64,000 bases of DNA from Antedon mediterranea (Eukaryota > Echinodermata > Crinoidea > Comatulida > Antedonidae), in contig NC_092671.1 in assembly GCF_964355755.1 (NCBI RefSeq), positions 15,418,501 through 15,482,500 of the forward strand. Reading direction: 5' to 3'. The position numbers and the translations under genes were made by a program. Shown here one piece after another: positions 1-15,500 of the stretch. The notes below the pieces were generated by a model. The model was not told the DNA's origin. It did not search any database and saw nothing but the letters and a program-made list of their open reading frames with translations. Every line of letters begins with the position of its first letter. Within the stretch, counting starts at the first letter, position 1.

Positions 1-562
1 TCCTTGGCCACATTGCCTAAAGACATAAAATAAAATAAAATAAAATAAAATAAAAATGCATAAAGGTTGTGATGATGTTTGGTTCACCTGCCAAATAGTC
101 TTATGTTAGTTCTCTTTAGTTGGATTTTCTTTCTTTCTTTCATTTATTTGGCATCTCAATAAATAACATTAAAAATACATCAATAATATATAAAATCACC
201 TTAAATATTAATATACATGTACATCAAAAAAGCAAATAAAAATGGCGGGATTAATGAAGTCTGACGATGCACGGGAAAACACATAAAGTCGTTTAAAGTA
301 AAACAACTTAATTCCAATGTGGTCCCTAAAAAGATAGCATAAGATCTTTTCAGTTTTTTTTTCCTTTATCAAAGTGCATTTATATTTTAGTATACATACT
401 GTACATGCATACACCATTTATATTGTGCCATATCAAAAAATGTCAAGGCACATTACAGATATTTAAAACTAAAAGCTAATGTTAAGCAATGTTATGAAAA
501 AAGTATAATGTGCTATTTAAAATGTAACCACATTGTGATATTTTTTTTTTTTTTTATGACAG
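1..562 (+). other. DNAH6: Intron of DNAH6 (window opens inside the gene)
   Basis: Non-coding sequence upstream of the first exon I can support. It contains a TAAAA pentanucleotide run at about 26-55 and AT-rich unique sequence, and ends in a T-rich tract with the acceptor AG at 561-562. No coding block resembling dynein is visible, so earlier exons must lie left of the window. Confidence 0.7.
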
Positions 563-3500
563 GTCATAAATGACATGCTACCAGAATTGGCCAAGAAGTT
601 AGTGGACAACTCGATTGCCGAGTCCCAAGATGCTCAGTATAAGCTGGAAGTAGTTCCGACAACAACTACTGAATTTGTTGAGAGCTTGATCTTTCTGGAT
701 GAGATACAGCTTAGAGTAAGCTTCATTTGTATTTACATTATTCTGCAAATATTTCACCTATTAATTCTTTTTTGTTGCTTTAAAACTTGTTATTCACCTG
801 AGTCATATATTGATAAAAGCACTATAAATGTTTCATAATATTAATTATATAGAAAAACCTCATCATAAGGAAGGGGACACCTTCGGGACTCAACACAATG
901 TTCCTTAACTAGAGGTTGTCCATAGTGTAAAAAACGTACATTGTTTGTTTCATGGGTAATTGTCCTCTTAATAGTGTATGGAGAGGTTCTACTACAGTAT
1001 ACCATTATTTTTATTACTTATAGATTGATGGTCTTGAATCAGAAGCTCACATCATCAAAGAGATGTATGAACTCATTGACAAGTACGAGGTTCCAACTCC
1101 ACCTGAAGATTTCGCAGTATACCAGACTCTGTCGCCCTCTGTGACAGGAGTTCGTAATGCAATTGACAGAGCAGTCGGAGAACGAGACTCTAACATTGAT
1201 AAATTCTGTACTCATTTGGATAAGGACATTGCAGATTTAAATAGAGACGTAAAGAGTGTTAAACAGGAATCTCAGGTAATTGTGGTAGAGTGTTTGTACT
1301 TCTGTGGCGGTATTCATCATTCACACTTTAGGCTAAAGGAAACACTTACCCTTAAAATTAAACAAATCTCCTATCTAAAGCCCCTTTCTCACAGATGTGC
1401 CTGCAATATACCGGTATTATGCTGGCGTCGTGCCGGTATCGTTACCGGCATATACCCATTCTCATCGGACTATCGTGCCGGAAATATAACCGGTATATAC
1501 CGGCTTTCAGTGAGAAAGGAGTCGGGCATATTCGGCCAATAAAAAGTCCCTGACAAAATAATTATTGAGGGCGTCCTTTATTGTTTTTATTTTTGTCTAG
1601 CGATATATGGCGGCGAATTTTAAGTTACAGATTATTATCTTCCTTTATAGCATATTTATGCAATACATGCTATGTACAGTATATTGTGCATATATTATAC
1701 AGGTACAGCAATTAATTAGCCGTCATCTGCAATCTGTAAAACACCTTAGAAGGCTGTACAATTTACAAGGCGACGCAAGGTCAGGCACCAACAAAGAGCT
1801 ATGGCCTAGGCCTATAGATTATGCTACAAATTTCTTCTTGTCCCCTTATTTTAAGCAGCTCTCTTATCTCATTATCACTCCAGTTCGACATTATTATTGT
1901 TAATTGAATCGGCGCCAAAGTGATACACTTGACTGCGCAAAGTGTCAAAGCCTCGACGGGGAATTAAATATAACCCCGGAATATAACGGCGTTACGTTCT
2001 CACAGAATGCCCGTCTGCCGGGGAATATTCCTAGAATATTACTAGGTCTAAAGCAGGTCATGTCGATGCCGGCATGATGCCAAGACGACCTATTCTCACA
2101 GAAAACCATACCGGCATGGTAATGGTATATTCCCGCAATATTCCTGGCACACAGCTCTGTGAGAAAGGGGCTTAAGTGAATACAATTTAAGGGAAATACT
2201 TAAATATTTTTTAATTAAGTGAAATACTTAATATTTGAGGGAAATAATTTTATTAAGTGTGATTGGCGAATAAGGCCACTGGTGTACAGTAAATTACAAG
2301 GATCGGGGATTTTCAATACTGCCAGACACTAAGATTTTTACTCGGGGTACCCGAGTCTAGGACTTACTCATTTTCTCCTTCTCCTCCTCCATCTGGACAC
2401 TATTGAGTTAAAAAAGCGATTTGTAAAGTACTACTCCTCCCTTATTCGTTGTAGTATGGAGCTGGGATTTGGCATGAATATACTACAGGGACATGTCCTC
2501 AAAGCTATAGAGCCATATTTTTTAATTTCAAACCGGATGCAGCCATATCACGTCTAAAAAATGGACCGTATAGCCGTATTTGGTAGCGAGGTTGATGTGT
2601 ATGTGACGTCACATCCCGTCTTATGACGTCATTACAGCTTCTTTTGCTGTACCCCGAGTATTGCACATTCGTGCTTGTTATATGTATAAAACATTTTATT
2701 TATACACATAAAACATGCATTGATGAAGGGCTAGTGTTGCCTGAAAACTCTGCTAACTTTTCTGGCTGTTTTACTTTATTGTTTTGATTTAGCTTTTCGC
2801 TTTTTTTTTAAATCTTTATTGAGATCCAGCCACTGATACTCACAGCATTGTCATTTTTTCAGTATTTTGCCTTTAGATTTTTTAAAAACATATATATGTT
2901 ATTTCAATCCATTGCACAATTGCAAAGTCTTATACAAATTTCTAACCAAAAATAAACTTTAACATTTTTAATCAAATATGATGGTATTTTCATTTCAGAA
3001 TCCATTGATTCTTGACGTAAGTGCAGATGTTGTGAAAGTAACTTCAATACTGAAGAAGTTAGGAAATAAACTAGATGAACTTCAGAAGCATGCCTTCCAA
3101 TACAAAACGTATCAGAAGAACTTTAAGGTAATAATAATAAGTTGTGGTCATGATGGTGGTGATGATTATGCTGATGTGAGGACAATATTATGGGGATGCT
3201 CTATTAGAGGATGATAGAATAGTATGATGATGGTGATAATAAGGATGATAATGAGATTATGAGAGGACAGTGGTAATCCAGTAGCTGGGAGTAGAACAAA
3301 TGTAATGACTCTGAAAAGATAGCAAAATAGAATTAATTGAACCAAAATAGAACCACAATCAGTTAAAATGTATACAGTATTAAAAAATATGAAAACTTGG
3401 TTTTTGATTCCTATAGGTTGAAGTAACCAAATATGAAGAGCTTGAAGAAACCCATGCTGAACTTAAGCTTAAGCAACTGTTGTGGAATTCATTGGAAAAA

Positions 3501-6500
3501 TGGGATGTAATCTCACAAGATTGGACTGAGGTAAATTAATCCATTTACAGAAAAATTCAATGTAAATGCCTAATATTCATCAGTAATTGTTTTTCAAAAG
3601 AACAAATAACAAATATAATTATGTTCTATTTTAATTTTAGGAACCGTTTGATGATATAGACCCAGAGACAATTTCTGGAACTGTACAAAAGTATAGCAAG
3701 TCTGTTTATCAACTGGAAAAGGGGCTTCCACCGAATCAAGTTGTACCCAAGCTTAAATCGAAAGTTGAGGACATGAAAGAAAAGGTACAATTTCAACTAC
3801 TCAAACGGTAACCGTTATAAAGTCATGTATAATAAATATTGACCACACTGTACTACTAATTCTAAAGTTTTCAAAGTGACAGAAATATACCAATCACATA
3901 ATTGTCTTTACAGCTTCCAGTTATAACAAACCTCCGAAACCCAGCTTTGAAGCAAAGACATTGGGATTCCATTGAAAGCATCTTAGACCATAAATTTAGC
4001 TCTGGTGAAGTTCTAAATCTAGGCCTCTTGACTGAGCTTGATGCCTTTCAACATACAGAAGCCATTGAGGAAGTCTCCGGCCAGGCCTCAAGCGAAGCAT
4101 CATTGGAGAGTCTACTTAAAAAGGTAATTCTAGCATAGGATTGCAATGTTAATTTCTAAGGACACTTTTTACATACCTCAAGATCCTTGATTAATAGGCA
4201 CCTTTGGGACCAAAAAATTGTCCCCTAAACAGGATTTTCCATAGTGTTAAAACATATTTATTGCCCCTTGTTCATATCATGGAAAAGTCTTGTCTAATAG
4301 TGTCCCTGAATAGTTGTGCCCAAAATAAGGCTTCTACTGTATTCAAATTTATCTTTATTAGGTTGAAGATGCATGGAAGACAACAGAATTTGTGGTCTTA
4401 TCGCACCGTGACTCTAAAGATGTCTTTATTCTTGGAGGCACTGAAGAAATTCAAGTTCTTTTAGATGATAGCATGGTTAACATCTCAACGATTTCCAGCT
4501 CTAGACATGTTGGACCAATCAAACCTCGAGTTGAGGAATGGGTCAAGAACTTGGAACTGTTCAACAAAACTTTAGTAAGAAATTTGTTCAGAAATATGCA
4601 TTTAAAAAAATGAAATACGCACATTAGTTTATAGAATCTATATGAAATATTAATGTGTTTATTAATATTACATTTTTTAAATCTCAAAAATGTAATCTAC
4701 TTTAAACAATTTAAATTTCCAATGTTTGTAAGATGTAGAAAATTTACAATGGAATAAAATAGAAGAAATATAAATTTCATATCTATTTGTAGGAGGAGTG
4801 GTTAAACTGCCAGAGGAATTGGCTTTATCTGGAGAGCATCTTCAGCGCTCCTGACATTCAGCGTCAGCTTCCTGGTGAAGCTAAGATGTTTATGCAGGTA
4901 GACAAGTCTTGGAAAGAGATCATGAGGAAGGCTAACAGACTACCACTGGCAATGCGTGCTGCTACACAACCAGGACTGCTGGAAACTTTCCAGAATAATA
5001 ACTCTCTATTGGACCAAATTCAGAAGTGTCTCGAACAGTATTTGGAATCCAAAAGAGTTATATTTCCAAGGTAGTTAGTAATTAATTTAGGTCAAAATAT
5101 TGACATCTCAATGGTATAGTAAATATATTTCATATGTGTTGCTATTAATGTATACTGTAGCTTTCATAATTCCTTAATTTTGCTTTTCTACAGATTCTAT
5201 TTCTTGTCCAATGATGAATTACTTGAGATACTTTCCCAAACAAGGAATCCACATGCCGTACAACCACATCTGCGCAAATGCTTTGATGCAATTGCTCTGT
5301 TGGAGTTTGGTTCTGCTATACCACAATCAAGTGAAGGAAAGGCATCTCCTTCAGGAGAGAAAGGTTTGTTTTTTGTTATGATTACTATTTTTATGTTCCT
5401 TTTACATAATCATGTAGTTTGTCTTTAGAACATAAAATTTGGCTGCATAACTGTACAGGGACATCAAATGTTATTTTTTATATCCATTTTTACAGAGGCT
5501 GAAGCTGCTAAAACCAGTACAAATGATATTCTTGGCATTATATCACCTGAGAATGAGAAGGTTGGCCTTGGAAAAGGTCTAAAGGCAAGAGGAAATGTAG
5601 AAGATTGGCTTGGCAAGGTTGAAGAAGCTATGGTTACCTCTCTACGTAAGATCACCAAAGCTTCTCTGGCTGACTTCAGCAGTAGACCTCATAAAGAGTG
5701 GCTGACATTGTATCCATCACAGGTTGTATTGACTGTCTCACAGACCATGTGGTGTCGCGATCTCAGTGCAGTACTTGAGGGTGACTTTGATCGCCAGGAA
5801 GCTCTTAAGGAGTTTGAGAAGAGATGTGTCACGGTTGGTATTAAACTCAGATCTTCATCTTTATTTACCTCTTTACCTCAAATTTAAATAGATTGCATTA
5901 CAGTAAACTATTACGACAGATTGAAGTAATTTAATCTGGCTTCTGTTTATTGTATAGTATAGTTGATTGTATGTAGGCCAAAAAAGTATAAATGACATCA
6001 ATTACTTTTTATACTTTTTTGACTTGCATACAATTAGCATCCACTTACATTACAATACAGTACATTTTTTGGTTTGCAGAATTTAAACAATCTAGCAGCT
6101 ATGGTACGTGGTCAGTTACCACAACTTGTACGTAATGTTCTGTGTGCACTCATCACAATCGATGTCCATGCACGAGATATTGTCACAAGTATGGTGAAAA
6201 ATGAGGTTAACAGTGTGAACAACTTTGAGTGGACAAAGCAGCTTCGATACTACTGGGATATGGACATGGACAACTGTGTAGTAAGAATGTCTACATCACA
6301 GTATGTTTATGGCTATGAATATCTTGGAGCATCAGCTAGGCTTGTCATCACCCCATTGACTGTGAGTTTTTTAATAAGTCTCTTTATTTAACTGTAAATT
6401 TCATCCTCTAGCCAATTACATTTATAGGTATAGTGATAAACAAGATTTACTTGTACTTAGCTATGAATTTCCAGGACCCTGAAATGATTGTATGCTAACC

Positions 6501-9500
6501 ACCGAACTGTAGTTTTACTACTACTTTTAAACATCTTTATTATATCTATAATTATAGTAATTATACAGGCCATTATTATCAGTTAAATAATCGCAATGTT
6601 TTTTTACCACTAAATGTTAAGTAAATCAGCCACTTAGATTTATTCCATATATTCATTGCCAGGATCGATGTTACCTCTGTCTTATGGGAGCACTGCAACT
6701 AGATCTTGGTGGTGCACCAGCTGGTCCAGCAGGTACTGGCAAGACAGAGACAACAAAAGATCTTGCCAAAGGTCTTGCAAAACAATGTGTTGTCTTCAAC
6801 TGCTCTGACGGCTTGGACTACAAGATGATGGGCCGTTTCTTTTCGGGTTTGGCGCAGTCAGGAGCTTGGTGCTGTTTTGATGAGTTTAATCGTATCTACA
6901 TTGAAGTGTTGTCTGTCATTGCACAACAGCTTATAACAATAAGGAATGCCAAAGCTGCCAAGGTAACATTTTTTTCATCTTGTTTGTAAATTATGGTAAA
7001 TTAAAGCCAAAGATGTAAAATTTTCTGAGTGGAGATGTTTTCAACTGACAGCTCTTCCATCCAGATTTAGTATCTTAAATAGACAGAGAGTATGTTTATC
7101 ATGTTATGCAAATTGTTACTATTACACACAGCTATAAACATGGAGTATCAAAATGACCCAAATGGTCCTGAAAAGGTTTTAAACTACATTTGAAAACCAC
7201 CCCAGTACGGGTGTCTTGGCTAGTTCTCTCATGTCCTGAAAAAGTTTTAAACTACATTTGAAAACCACCCCAGTACGGGTGTCTTGGCTAGTTCTCTCAT
7301 GTCCTAAAAGGGTTCTAAACTACATTTGAAAACCACCCCAGTACGGGTGTCTTGGCTCGTTCTCTCATGTCCTAAAAAGGGTTTAAACTACATTTGAAAA
7401 CCACGCCAGTATGGGTGTCTTGGCTAGTTCTCTCATGCCCTAAAAAGGTTTTAATCTACATTTGAAAACCACCCCAGTACGGGTGTCTTGGCTAGTTCTC
7501 TCATGTCCTAAAAAGGTTTTAAACTACATTTGAAAACCACCCCAGTACGAGTGTCGTGGCTAGTTCTCTCATGCCCTAAAAAGATTTTAAACTACATTTG
7601 AAAACCACGCCAGTATGGGTGTCTTGGCTAGTTCTCTCATGTCCTAAAAAGGTTTTAATCTACATTTGAAAACCACCCCAGTACGGGTGTCTTGGCTAGT
7701 TCTCTCATGTCCTAAAAAGATTTTAAACTACATTTGAAAACCACGCCAGTGTGGGTGTCTTGGCTAGTTCTCTCATGTCCTAAAAAGGTTTTAAACTACA
7801 TTTGAAAACCACGCCAGTATGGGTGTCTTTGCTAGTTCTGCTAGTTCACTTATTATGTCTTACAGGTAACACGGTTTATGTTTGAAGGACGTGAGATCAA
7901 ACTAGTAGCAAGCTGTGCAGCGTTTATTACAATGAACCCAGGATATGCCGGTCGTACAGAGTTACCAGATAACCTGAAGGCGTTGTTTAGGCCTATTGCT
8001 ATGATGGTACCTGATTATGGTAAATGTTTTAGTATTATTTATTTATTAGCCTATAAGTAAAAGCCCCAATTTGCTTCTTGGTATTCAATGCGTTTTTTGT
8101 TTTTTTCAGCTCTAATTGCTGAGGTGATTCTCTACTCTGAAGGTTTTGAATCTTCACGCAATCTTGCACGAAAGATGACACAGATGTACAAACTATGCAG
8201 TGAACAGTTGTCCCAACAAGATCACTACGATTTTGGCATGAGGGCTGTTAAATCTGTATTGGTTATGGCCGGATCACTCAAGCGTGATAACCCAGATCTT
8301 GGCGAAGATATTGTACTCATTCGGGCCTTGAGGGATAGTAATCTCCCCAAGTTTCTTGCAGATGATGCTCTTCTGTTTGCTGTAAGTTCTATTTTGAAAT
8401 GGTGATTTAGTTTTTGTTAGCCAATTACTGATTAATTGACTGTTGAAATGAGTAATTTGCAATGTTCTTATCTTTTTATATTCAGGGCATTTTATCAGAT
8501 TTGTTCCCTGGTGTTGTATTGCCTGAACACGATTATGGAACGCTACAAAAGTTTATTGTACAGACACTACTCAACAAAGGCTTGCAAGATGAAGATTGTA
8601 TCATTAAGAAAGTTATTCAGCTTTACGAGACAATGATTGTCCGACATGGTGTCATGTTAGTGGGGCCTACAGGAGGTGGCAAAACAACTGTGTATGAGGT
8701 ATGAGATTAATCAACTTTTAGTTATAAACTTTTCAATATTTCATATATAATATTTGCTTTATTTGTAATAGGTAATGTGTTTTAATTTTCGTTTTCTAAG
8801 GGTGGATACATTGCTCCCTTTTTAAGAAATGCAATAACTAAGGATCATTACATATCTTTTATTAATGATAAGCACTATACTAGGTATGTTAATTCTAAGT
8901 AGTGCCGAGTAAACTAATATTTTATATTTCTGTATGTCAAAGGTTCTTGCAAAGACTATAGTCGACCTTTATGAAGCTGGAGAGGTCAGTCCATATTATC
9001 AACCTGTACACACCTATGTAATGAACCCAAAGTCAGTCAGTATGGGTGAGCTCTATGGAGAGATCAATAACCTTACCCTGGAATGGCAAGATGGGCTTAT
9101 GGCTACTATCGTTAGACAAGCTGTCAATGTAAGTATAGGTGCTATTCTTATAAGTGGAGGAGGATGTAAATTAAGGAACTTTTTAGTTGCGATGGCCTAT
9201 GTTCTATGCATAATTGTGTAGTAGGCCATTGTCTGGTCATAGATTCTGCCAAAACTGTTTCAAGGAATCGAGCAAAGAATCACTTTCTAATGTTTCACAA
9301 TGAATTAACATGACATGACTAGTTCTTGAATTGTTGAAAATCAAAAGCTATCTATTTTTTTTTATAATACATGTTTCTGTTTCCTCAGGACACAACAGAG
9401 GATCATAAGTGGATCATCTGTGATGGTCCAGTAGATGCACTTTGGATTGAGAACATGAACACAGTACTGGATGACAACAAAATGCTGTGCTTGGCAAACT

Positions 9501-12500
9501 CTGAACGCATCAAGTTAACAAATTCAATTCACATGGTGTTTGAAGTTCAGGATTTGGCTGTTGCTTCTCCAGCTACGGTTAGCAGGTAAGACCATTTCTA
9601 TGATGTTTGCTTTGAGATTAATTGGTGCAGTGTGTTGCTTCCAGTGGAACAGGTTTGAACCTTGTGGTCTGTGTTTTGGGGATTCAGGAGTGGATTGCAA
9701 TATAAAAAACATGCTGAGTATGTTAACATATCTATATGCTTACATATCTATATGTTTACATATCAATATAACTTTACAAATACTAATAATGAACTTATAA
9801 TTGATTATAGGTGTGGTATGGTGTACATTGATCCTGGAGAGTTAAAGTGGATGCCATACGTACGAACATGGATGGCCAAGTTTAAGAAGATGTTGAAAGA
9901 GGAGACATTCCAGTTCATCAATGATCTCTTCCAGACATATGTAGAGGAGGGTTTAAAGTTTGCTACCAAGAAATGTACACAGGCTATTGTTCAGGTATAA
10001 TAATAATAAAATAATAACTTTATTTTGAATGACGTTAGTTTATTTTCATTTTATGTAGGCACATTTAGCGTGTTTTTCTGTTTCCATAAATAGACTAGAA
10101 ACAATAATTAAATAAATATTTACACTTATCGTTTAATTTCCATACATTAGGTTGATATTAACAAAGTAGCTACTCTATGCTGTCTGCTTGAAGAGCTACT
10201 ATTTCAGAAAGGTCGCAGCAAGATTGACCTCGGCATGGACACAAACAAACTTCATCCATTGATCTGCACAACGTTTGTGTTTTCATACGTCTGGGCAATT
10301 GGCGGAAACCTCTTGGACAATAGTTGGGATACCTTTGATACTTTTGTTAGGAATCAGTTTGAAGACAATGGCGAAGCAAAGGTAGGCTAGTTTAAAGATG
10401 TATTGTTCCCTGAAAAAATAATTATTAAAAAATGTTCTGTTGAATATGCCATTTTAATGTTACATATAGTTATCCACTTTGACCAAAAATTAGATTTAAA
10501 AAAATGTATTTACCTGAAAAAACTGTAATTTAAAGCAAAAAATAGTCTTATTGGCTGCCAGCCAATGGATTTTTGATTGAATTTAACCATTTATTTTGTC
10601 ATTTTATAAGTGAAAACATTGTTTTTCCAAGTTATTTTTCCACGGAAGTGATTAACTTTATTGAAACTACAAAATAACCTATTCAAAGTATGATTTAATT
10701 AATCTTCATTTTTTTATGTTTTTGGGGGACATATATCTTTAAGTATTAACTTGGCTTAAATTATAGTATAAAGGCAGGGTATGAAAAGTTCAGTTATCTA
10801 ATCTAAAGAGCCTCATCATTGCTCTTTTTTTTAAACTATGGTAAATAATATCTTTTTTTAAACTGTTTTAAAGCTTCCGCAAAATGGAGACCTCTGGAGT
10901 GTCTACATGGATTTTGATACCAAGAGATTGGATCTTTGGGAGAAGATTATCCCAACCTTTAAGTACAATCCAGAAGTTCCATTCTTTGAAATGTTAGTCC
11001 CGACATTGGACACTGTTCGGTTCGGATATATTATGGAGAAGCTTCTGGCTATTGGACGATCAGTGTTGTTTACAGGAACAACTGGTGTTGGAAAGGTATG
11101 TAGGATTGAGTAGTTAGTAATTTTGGTATTTTATTGTTATTAGTATTAAACCTGTAGCATCAATGCTATTACTGTTAGTATTGTTTTAGTCTGTAGTTGC
11201 AAGAGGACTTCTTGATGGCATAGCAGAACAATCTAGCTATGTTCCTGTCTACATGAACTTCTCTGCACAGACCACCAGTATAAGAACCCAAGAGATTATT
11301 GAAAGCAAATTAGAGAAGAAACGAAAGAACATTATTGGTAATAAAAATGTGTTATTTATTAACTTCTGTAGTCCTTGTTATGTACTGAGAATAGCTCAAC
11401 CTTATGGCCCTATGTTAGTAATAGTTCTAAAATGTAGACATATTATATGTAAGATCCAAGTATTATATCCACCTCCAGAGGAAGATATTAATGTTGCATG
11501 TTTTTTTAATATGATCTCAAAGGTGCTCCTATTGGTAAGAGAGTTATAATATTCGTTGATGACCTCAACATGCCAAAGCTTGACACTTATGGGTCACAAC
11601 CACCAATTGAGCTGCTCAGACAATATCAAGATTTCAAAGGATTTTACGATCGTGAAAAGCTTTTCTGGAAGGATATTCAGGTATGTATATTAGGATCCAA
11701 ATAAAATTATTTTTTAGTATTAAAATATTGTTATGCATTTATTGAAAGATCGTATACATATTTCATGGAATATTCCTATTTAAGGATGTGACTCTGGTTG
11801 CAGCATGTGCACCCCCTGGAGGCGGTCGTAACCCTGTTACCCCTCGTCTGATGCGTCACTTTAGTATGTTTTGTATTCCTGTGGCAACTGATCACACACT
11901 GAAACAAATATTCAAGGTTCGTAGTACTTTTTGTAAAACGTTGCAGTTTAGTTTAGATATAATGGTTAAGTTTATGCGGCTATTGCAATAAAGGGATTTT
12001 ATAAATGTCAAAACCAAATGACCTGTTATATTATCTTATTTCCCAAAATCAGTCAATCATCAGTGGGTTCCTGCAAGAATTTGCACCAGCAGTGAAGCAG
12101 TCTGCAGAGGCCATTGTTGGAGCAGCTGTTGAGATCTATGGTAGAATGAGTACTGACTTGTTGCCAACACCAGCCAAGTCTCATTATGTTTTCAACTTAC
12201 GAGATTTGTCTAAGTGTGTTCAAGGTATGTATGTGATATGTATTTCCCTTTTAACATTGTGGTATACAACTTCTTCTTTAGCCCATCATCTCACTGCTGG
12301 GCGAAGGCCTCTCCCAACTGGGGCCAGCTAGCTCTGTGCCTGTCTTTCGTAAATCTTGGCCATGCTGTAATACCAGTCTGTCTGATGAGTTAATCCCTCC
12401 ATCTCGAATGAGGTCTACCCCTCTTTCTTTCCCTATATAATGGTTGACACTTCGTTGGCAATTGTGTCCATCCATCACCTCTTCCTAGATGCCCTGCATT

Positions 12501-15500
12501 TTGTACATTTTTCTGTCTTTACTGCATCACTCCCTTTTGTTTGTTCTCTGGCCCATCTCTGATACGCAACAATTAACTTTATACAACTGTACCATTTATG
12601 TTTTACTTATTGAAAAGCCCCATTTAAACTAGATAATACAAGATATTATTTCTACACAGGTGTATTACAAGCTGATCCCAGCATTATCCGTGATCAGACA
12701 TCCATATTCCGCCTATTTTCCCATGAATGTCAGCGTGTCTTCCATGATCGTCTTATCAATCAAGAGGACAAAAACTTCTTCAATGAAATAACAGCTGAGA
12801 TGGCCAGTAAACATTTTGGTCAGAATATAGAAGCTGAAACGTTTGTGACAAAACCGATAATCTTTGGTGATTTCATGAAGATGGGTGCAGATCCAGCTGA
12901 CAGATTCTATGAAGATATTACAGATCTGAATAAACTTAAAAATGTCCTGAATGATGTAAGAATTCTCACAATTACTTATCTTGCTTACCTATCCTCTTTG
13001 GGCCGAGTGACTCATAAGGCTACAAGATATTTTCTCCAGTCAATTCTGTTTCTAGCTTTAACTTTAGCTTCATTACATGATCTCCAGCCTAATCCATCTC
13101 TTTCTTTCTCCACCATGCGCCTCTAGGCTGATTAATCTCTACCATGATTATCAAACATATCAGGTGATCAAATGATTAAAATTTAATTTAAGTGAAATAT
13201 GCTATGAAGTTTAGATTTAGATTATGTAATAATATCTTTCATTTTTCCTCAAATTTCAGTACCTTGATGATTATAACATGAGTTCTTCTAAGGAAATGAA
13301 ACTAGTGTTTTTCTTGGATGCAATGATGCATGTTGCCAGGTAACAAAAGACATTTGCTTATTTTTATAGTAGTTGACTTGGGTATATGCCTACTCCCACA
13401 AACTTCAACATGCTTGGGAGATTGTCTTAGTCCCAGAGTAAGCATCGTATATATTATCTTATACATTTAAAACAGTAGGTTATACTCCTGTCTTAAATTC
13501 TTTGCATTTTCTCATAGGATTGTCCGGATGATACGCCAGGAAAGAGGAAATGCTCTACTGGTTGGCGTCGGTGGTACAGGAAAGCAATCCCTGACCCGTT
13601 TAGCATCACATATCTGTGGTTACCAATGTTTTCAAATTGAATTGAGTAGAGGCTACAACTACCAGTCCTTCCATGAAGACCTTAAACAATTGTATATGCT
13701 TGCAGGTGTTCAAAATAAGAACACTGTCTTCCTTTTCACAGATACACAGGTGAATTTTGAAACTGTATTTGTATAGAATATTGTACTTCATATACCCTCT
13801 ATTAAAGAATACAAAAAGTGAAAAGCTGAAATCTCTCGCTTAATAAAATTTTCTTAATTTGTTCTGATTAGATTGTTGTAGAGGAGTTTCTGGAAGACAT
13901 AAACAACATACTGAATTCTGGAGAAGTTCCCAACTTATTTGAACCTGATGAGTATGAACGAGTAATTATTGGAACACGACCTGCAGCGAAAGAAGCTGGA
14001 ATTCCAGAAGGCAATCGTGATGAAATCTACACGTACTTCATCAACCAAGTTCGTAGGAACCTTCACATCGTACTTTGCATGAGTCCTGTTGGTGATTCCT
14101 TCCGTTCGCGGTGCAGAATGTTTCCATCACTTGTCAACTGTTGCACAATTGATTGGTTCACGGAATGGCCAGAAGAAGCCCTTTTGTCTGTGGCTACTAA
14201 CTTCTTTGAACATGAGAATCTTGGAGCTGATGAAATGAAGGTGAGACTGTGTGGCTGTCTGCATTGTTATTTTTAACCTTGAAATTCTAAAGTTCTTTAG
14301 TTAAATGTTAACATAAAGTTTTTTTTACTCATGAGAACTTCATTCATTTTAAATTTCTTAAATTTGGCATGTTTTCGTTTTCACTTTACAGGAGAAGATA
14401 TCCAACATGTGTGTTGAGATTCACACCAGTGTAAGCACCATTGCAGAACGTTACTATGCTGAGCTTCGTCGACGTTATTACACAACACCCACAAGCTATC
14501 TTGAACTTATTAACCTTTATCTCAGTATGCTGGATGCTAAACGGAAGTATGTCAACTTTGTTTTATACAGTTATCTACTGAAGACTCTTAATAGGACCTT
14601 TTTATCATAGTTAGCTAAAATAAGCAAACAACATTTATGTAAAAAAAGTGCTAGGATCTCAAAGTGACTGTATATTCTTTTCACAGGCAACTAGTCAATG
14701 CACGAGACCGTGTGAAAAATGGCCTGACAAAGTTACTTGAGACAAATGATCTAGTAGCTGAAATGGAGGTCACACTCACTGCACTGGAACCAGAGTTAAA
14801 AAAGAAATCTGCTGATACAGAAATTCTGATGGAAAAGTTGGCAGTGGATCAAGAAAAAGCTGATGAAGTAAATGAATGAAAATTCTACATTTCTTTTTAT
14901 TGTTTGCTTCTTGTAAAATTATTAATACAACTCCTATTTAACAGAAACTCCTAATATGGGACACTTTGTTGGGTATCAACCACTTAATAGGAGTTAATAG
15001 GAACATGTGAACACAAAGTTATTTTATTTATCACTAGGTACGTAAAGTAGTATTGGAGGATGAAGCAGTGGCAAAAGTAAAAGCAGAAGAGACACAAGCC
15101 ATTGCAGAAGATGCTCAAAGAGATCTTGATGAAGCCCTGCCTGCTCTTGATGCTGCTCAAAAGGCTCTTGACTCACTGGACAAGAGTGACATTGCAGAGT
15201 TGAAAGTGTTTAGTAAACCACCGGATCTTGTTATGACTGTAATGGAAGCTGTTTGCATCGTCCTGCAAGTGAAGTGAGTATAATAATTGTGTAATCCAAT
15301 ACTCAATTATAATCTCACTCTCTAATTTTGAATAATTTAATTTTCACCAAATTGTGTACGCAGGTCCCCGATTTCAAACTGTATTTAACAAAGTTTCATT
15401 ATTGTTTTTATTTGTCAGACCTGATTGGGCAAGCGCAAAACAGTTGCTAGGTGATCCAACCTTCCTGAAGAAACTTATGGAATATGATAAAGATAACATT

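Larger units (their letters stand above)
563..6361 (+). other. DNAH6: DNAH6 exons for distal stem and linker domain
   Basis: Exons 563-715, 1024-1275, 2999-3127, 3417-3530, 3641-3784, 3914-4123, 4362-4574, 4793-5070, 5194-5363, 5496-5833 and 6080-6361. They encode the linker, the lever that swings across the AAA ring in the power stroke. Recognisable pieces are [14 protein letters not shown] at 4793, the [19 protein letters not shown] motif at 5194 and the stretch ending in [13 protein letters not shown] just before AAA1. A Ser/Lys/Glu-rich segment around 5330-5530 ([12 protein letters not shown], then [11 protein letters not shown]), split by an intron, looks like a surface loop. The long intron 1276-2998 carries a Harbinger-like element and another repeat. 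Confidence 0.85.

Noticed and set aside
1063-1542. Open frame of 159 codons extending past the DNAH6 exon at 1024-1275
   Set aside because: The dynein similarity stops at the donor at 1276; the rest reads into intron and the Harbinger-like element.
7165-7840. Regular 68-bp repeats considered as a CRISPR-like array
   Set aside because: Units are contiguous without unique spacers and lie in an animal intron; a minisatellite.
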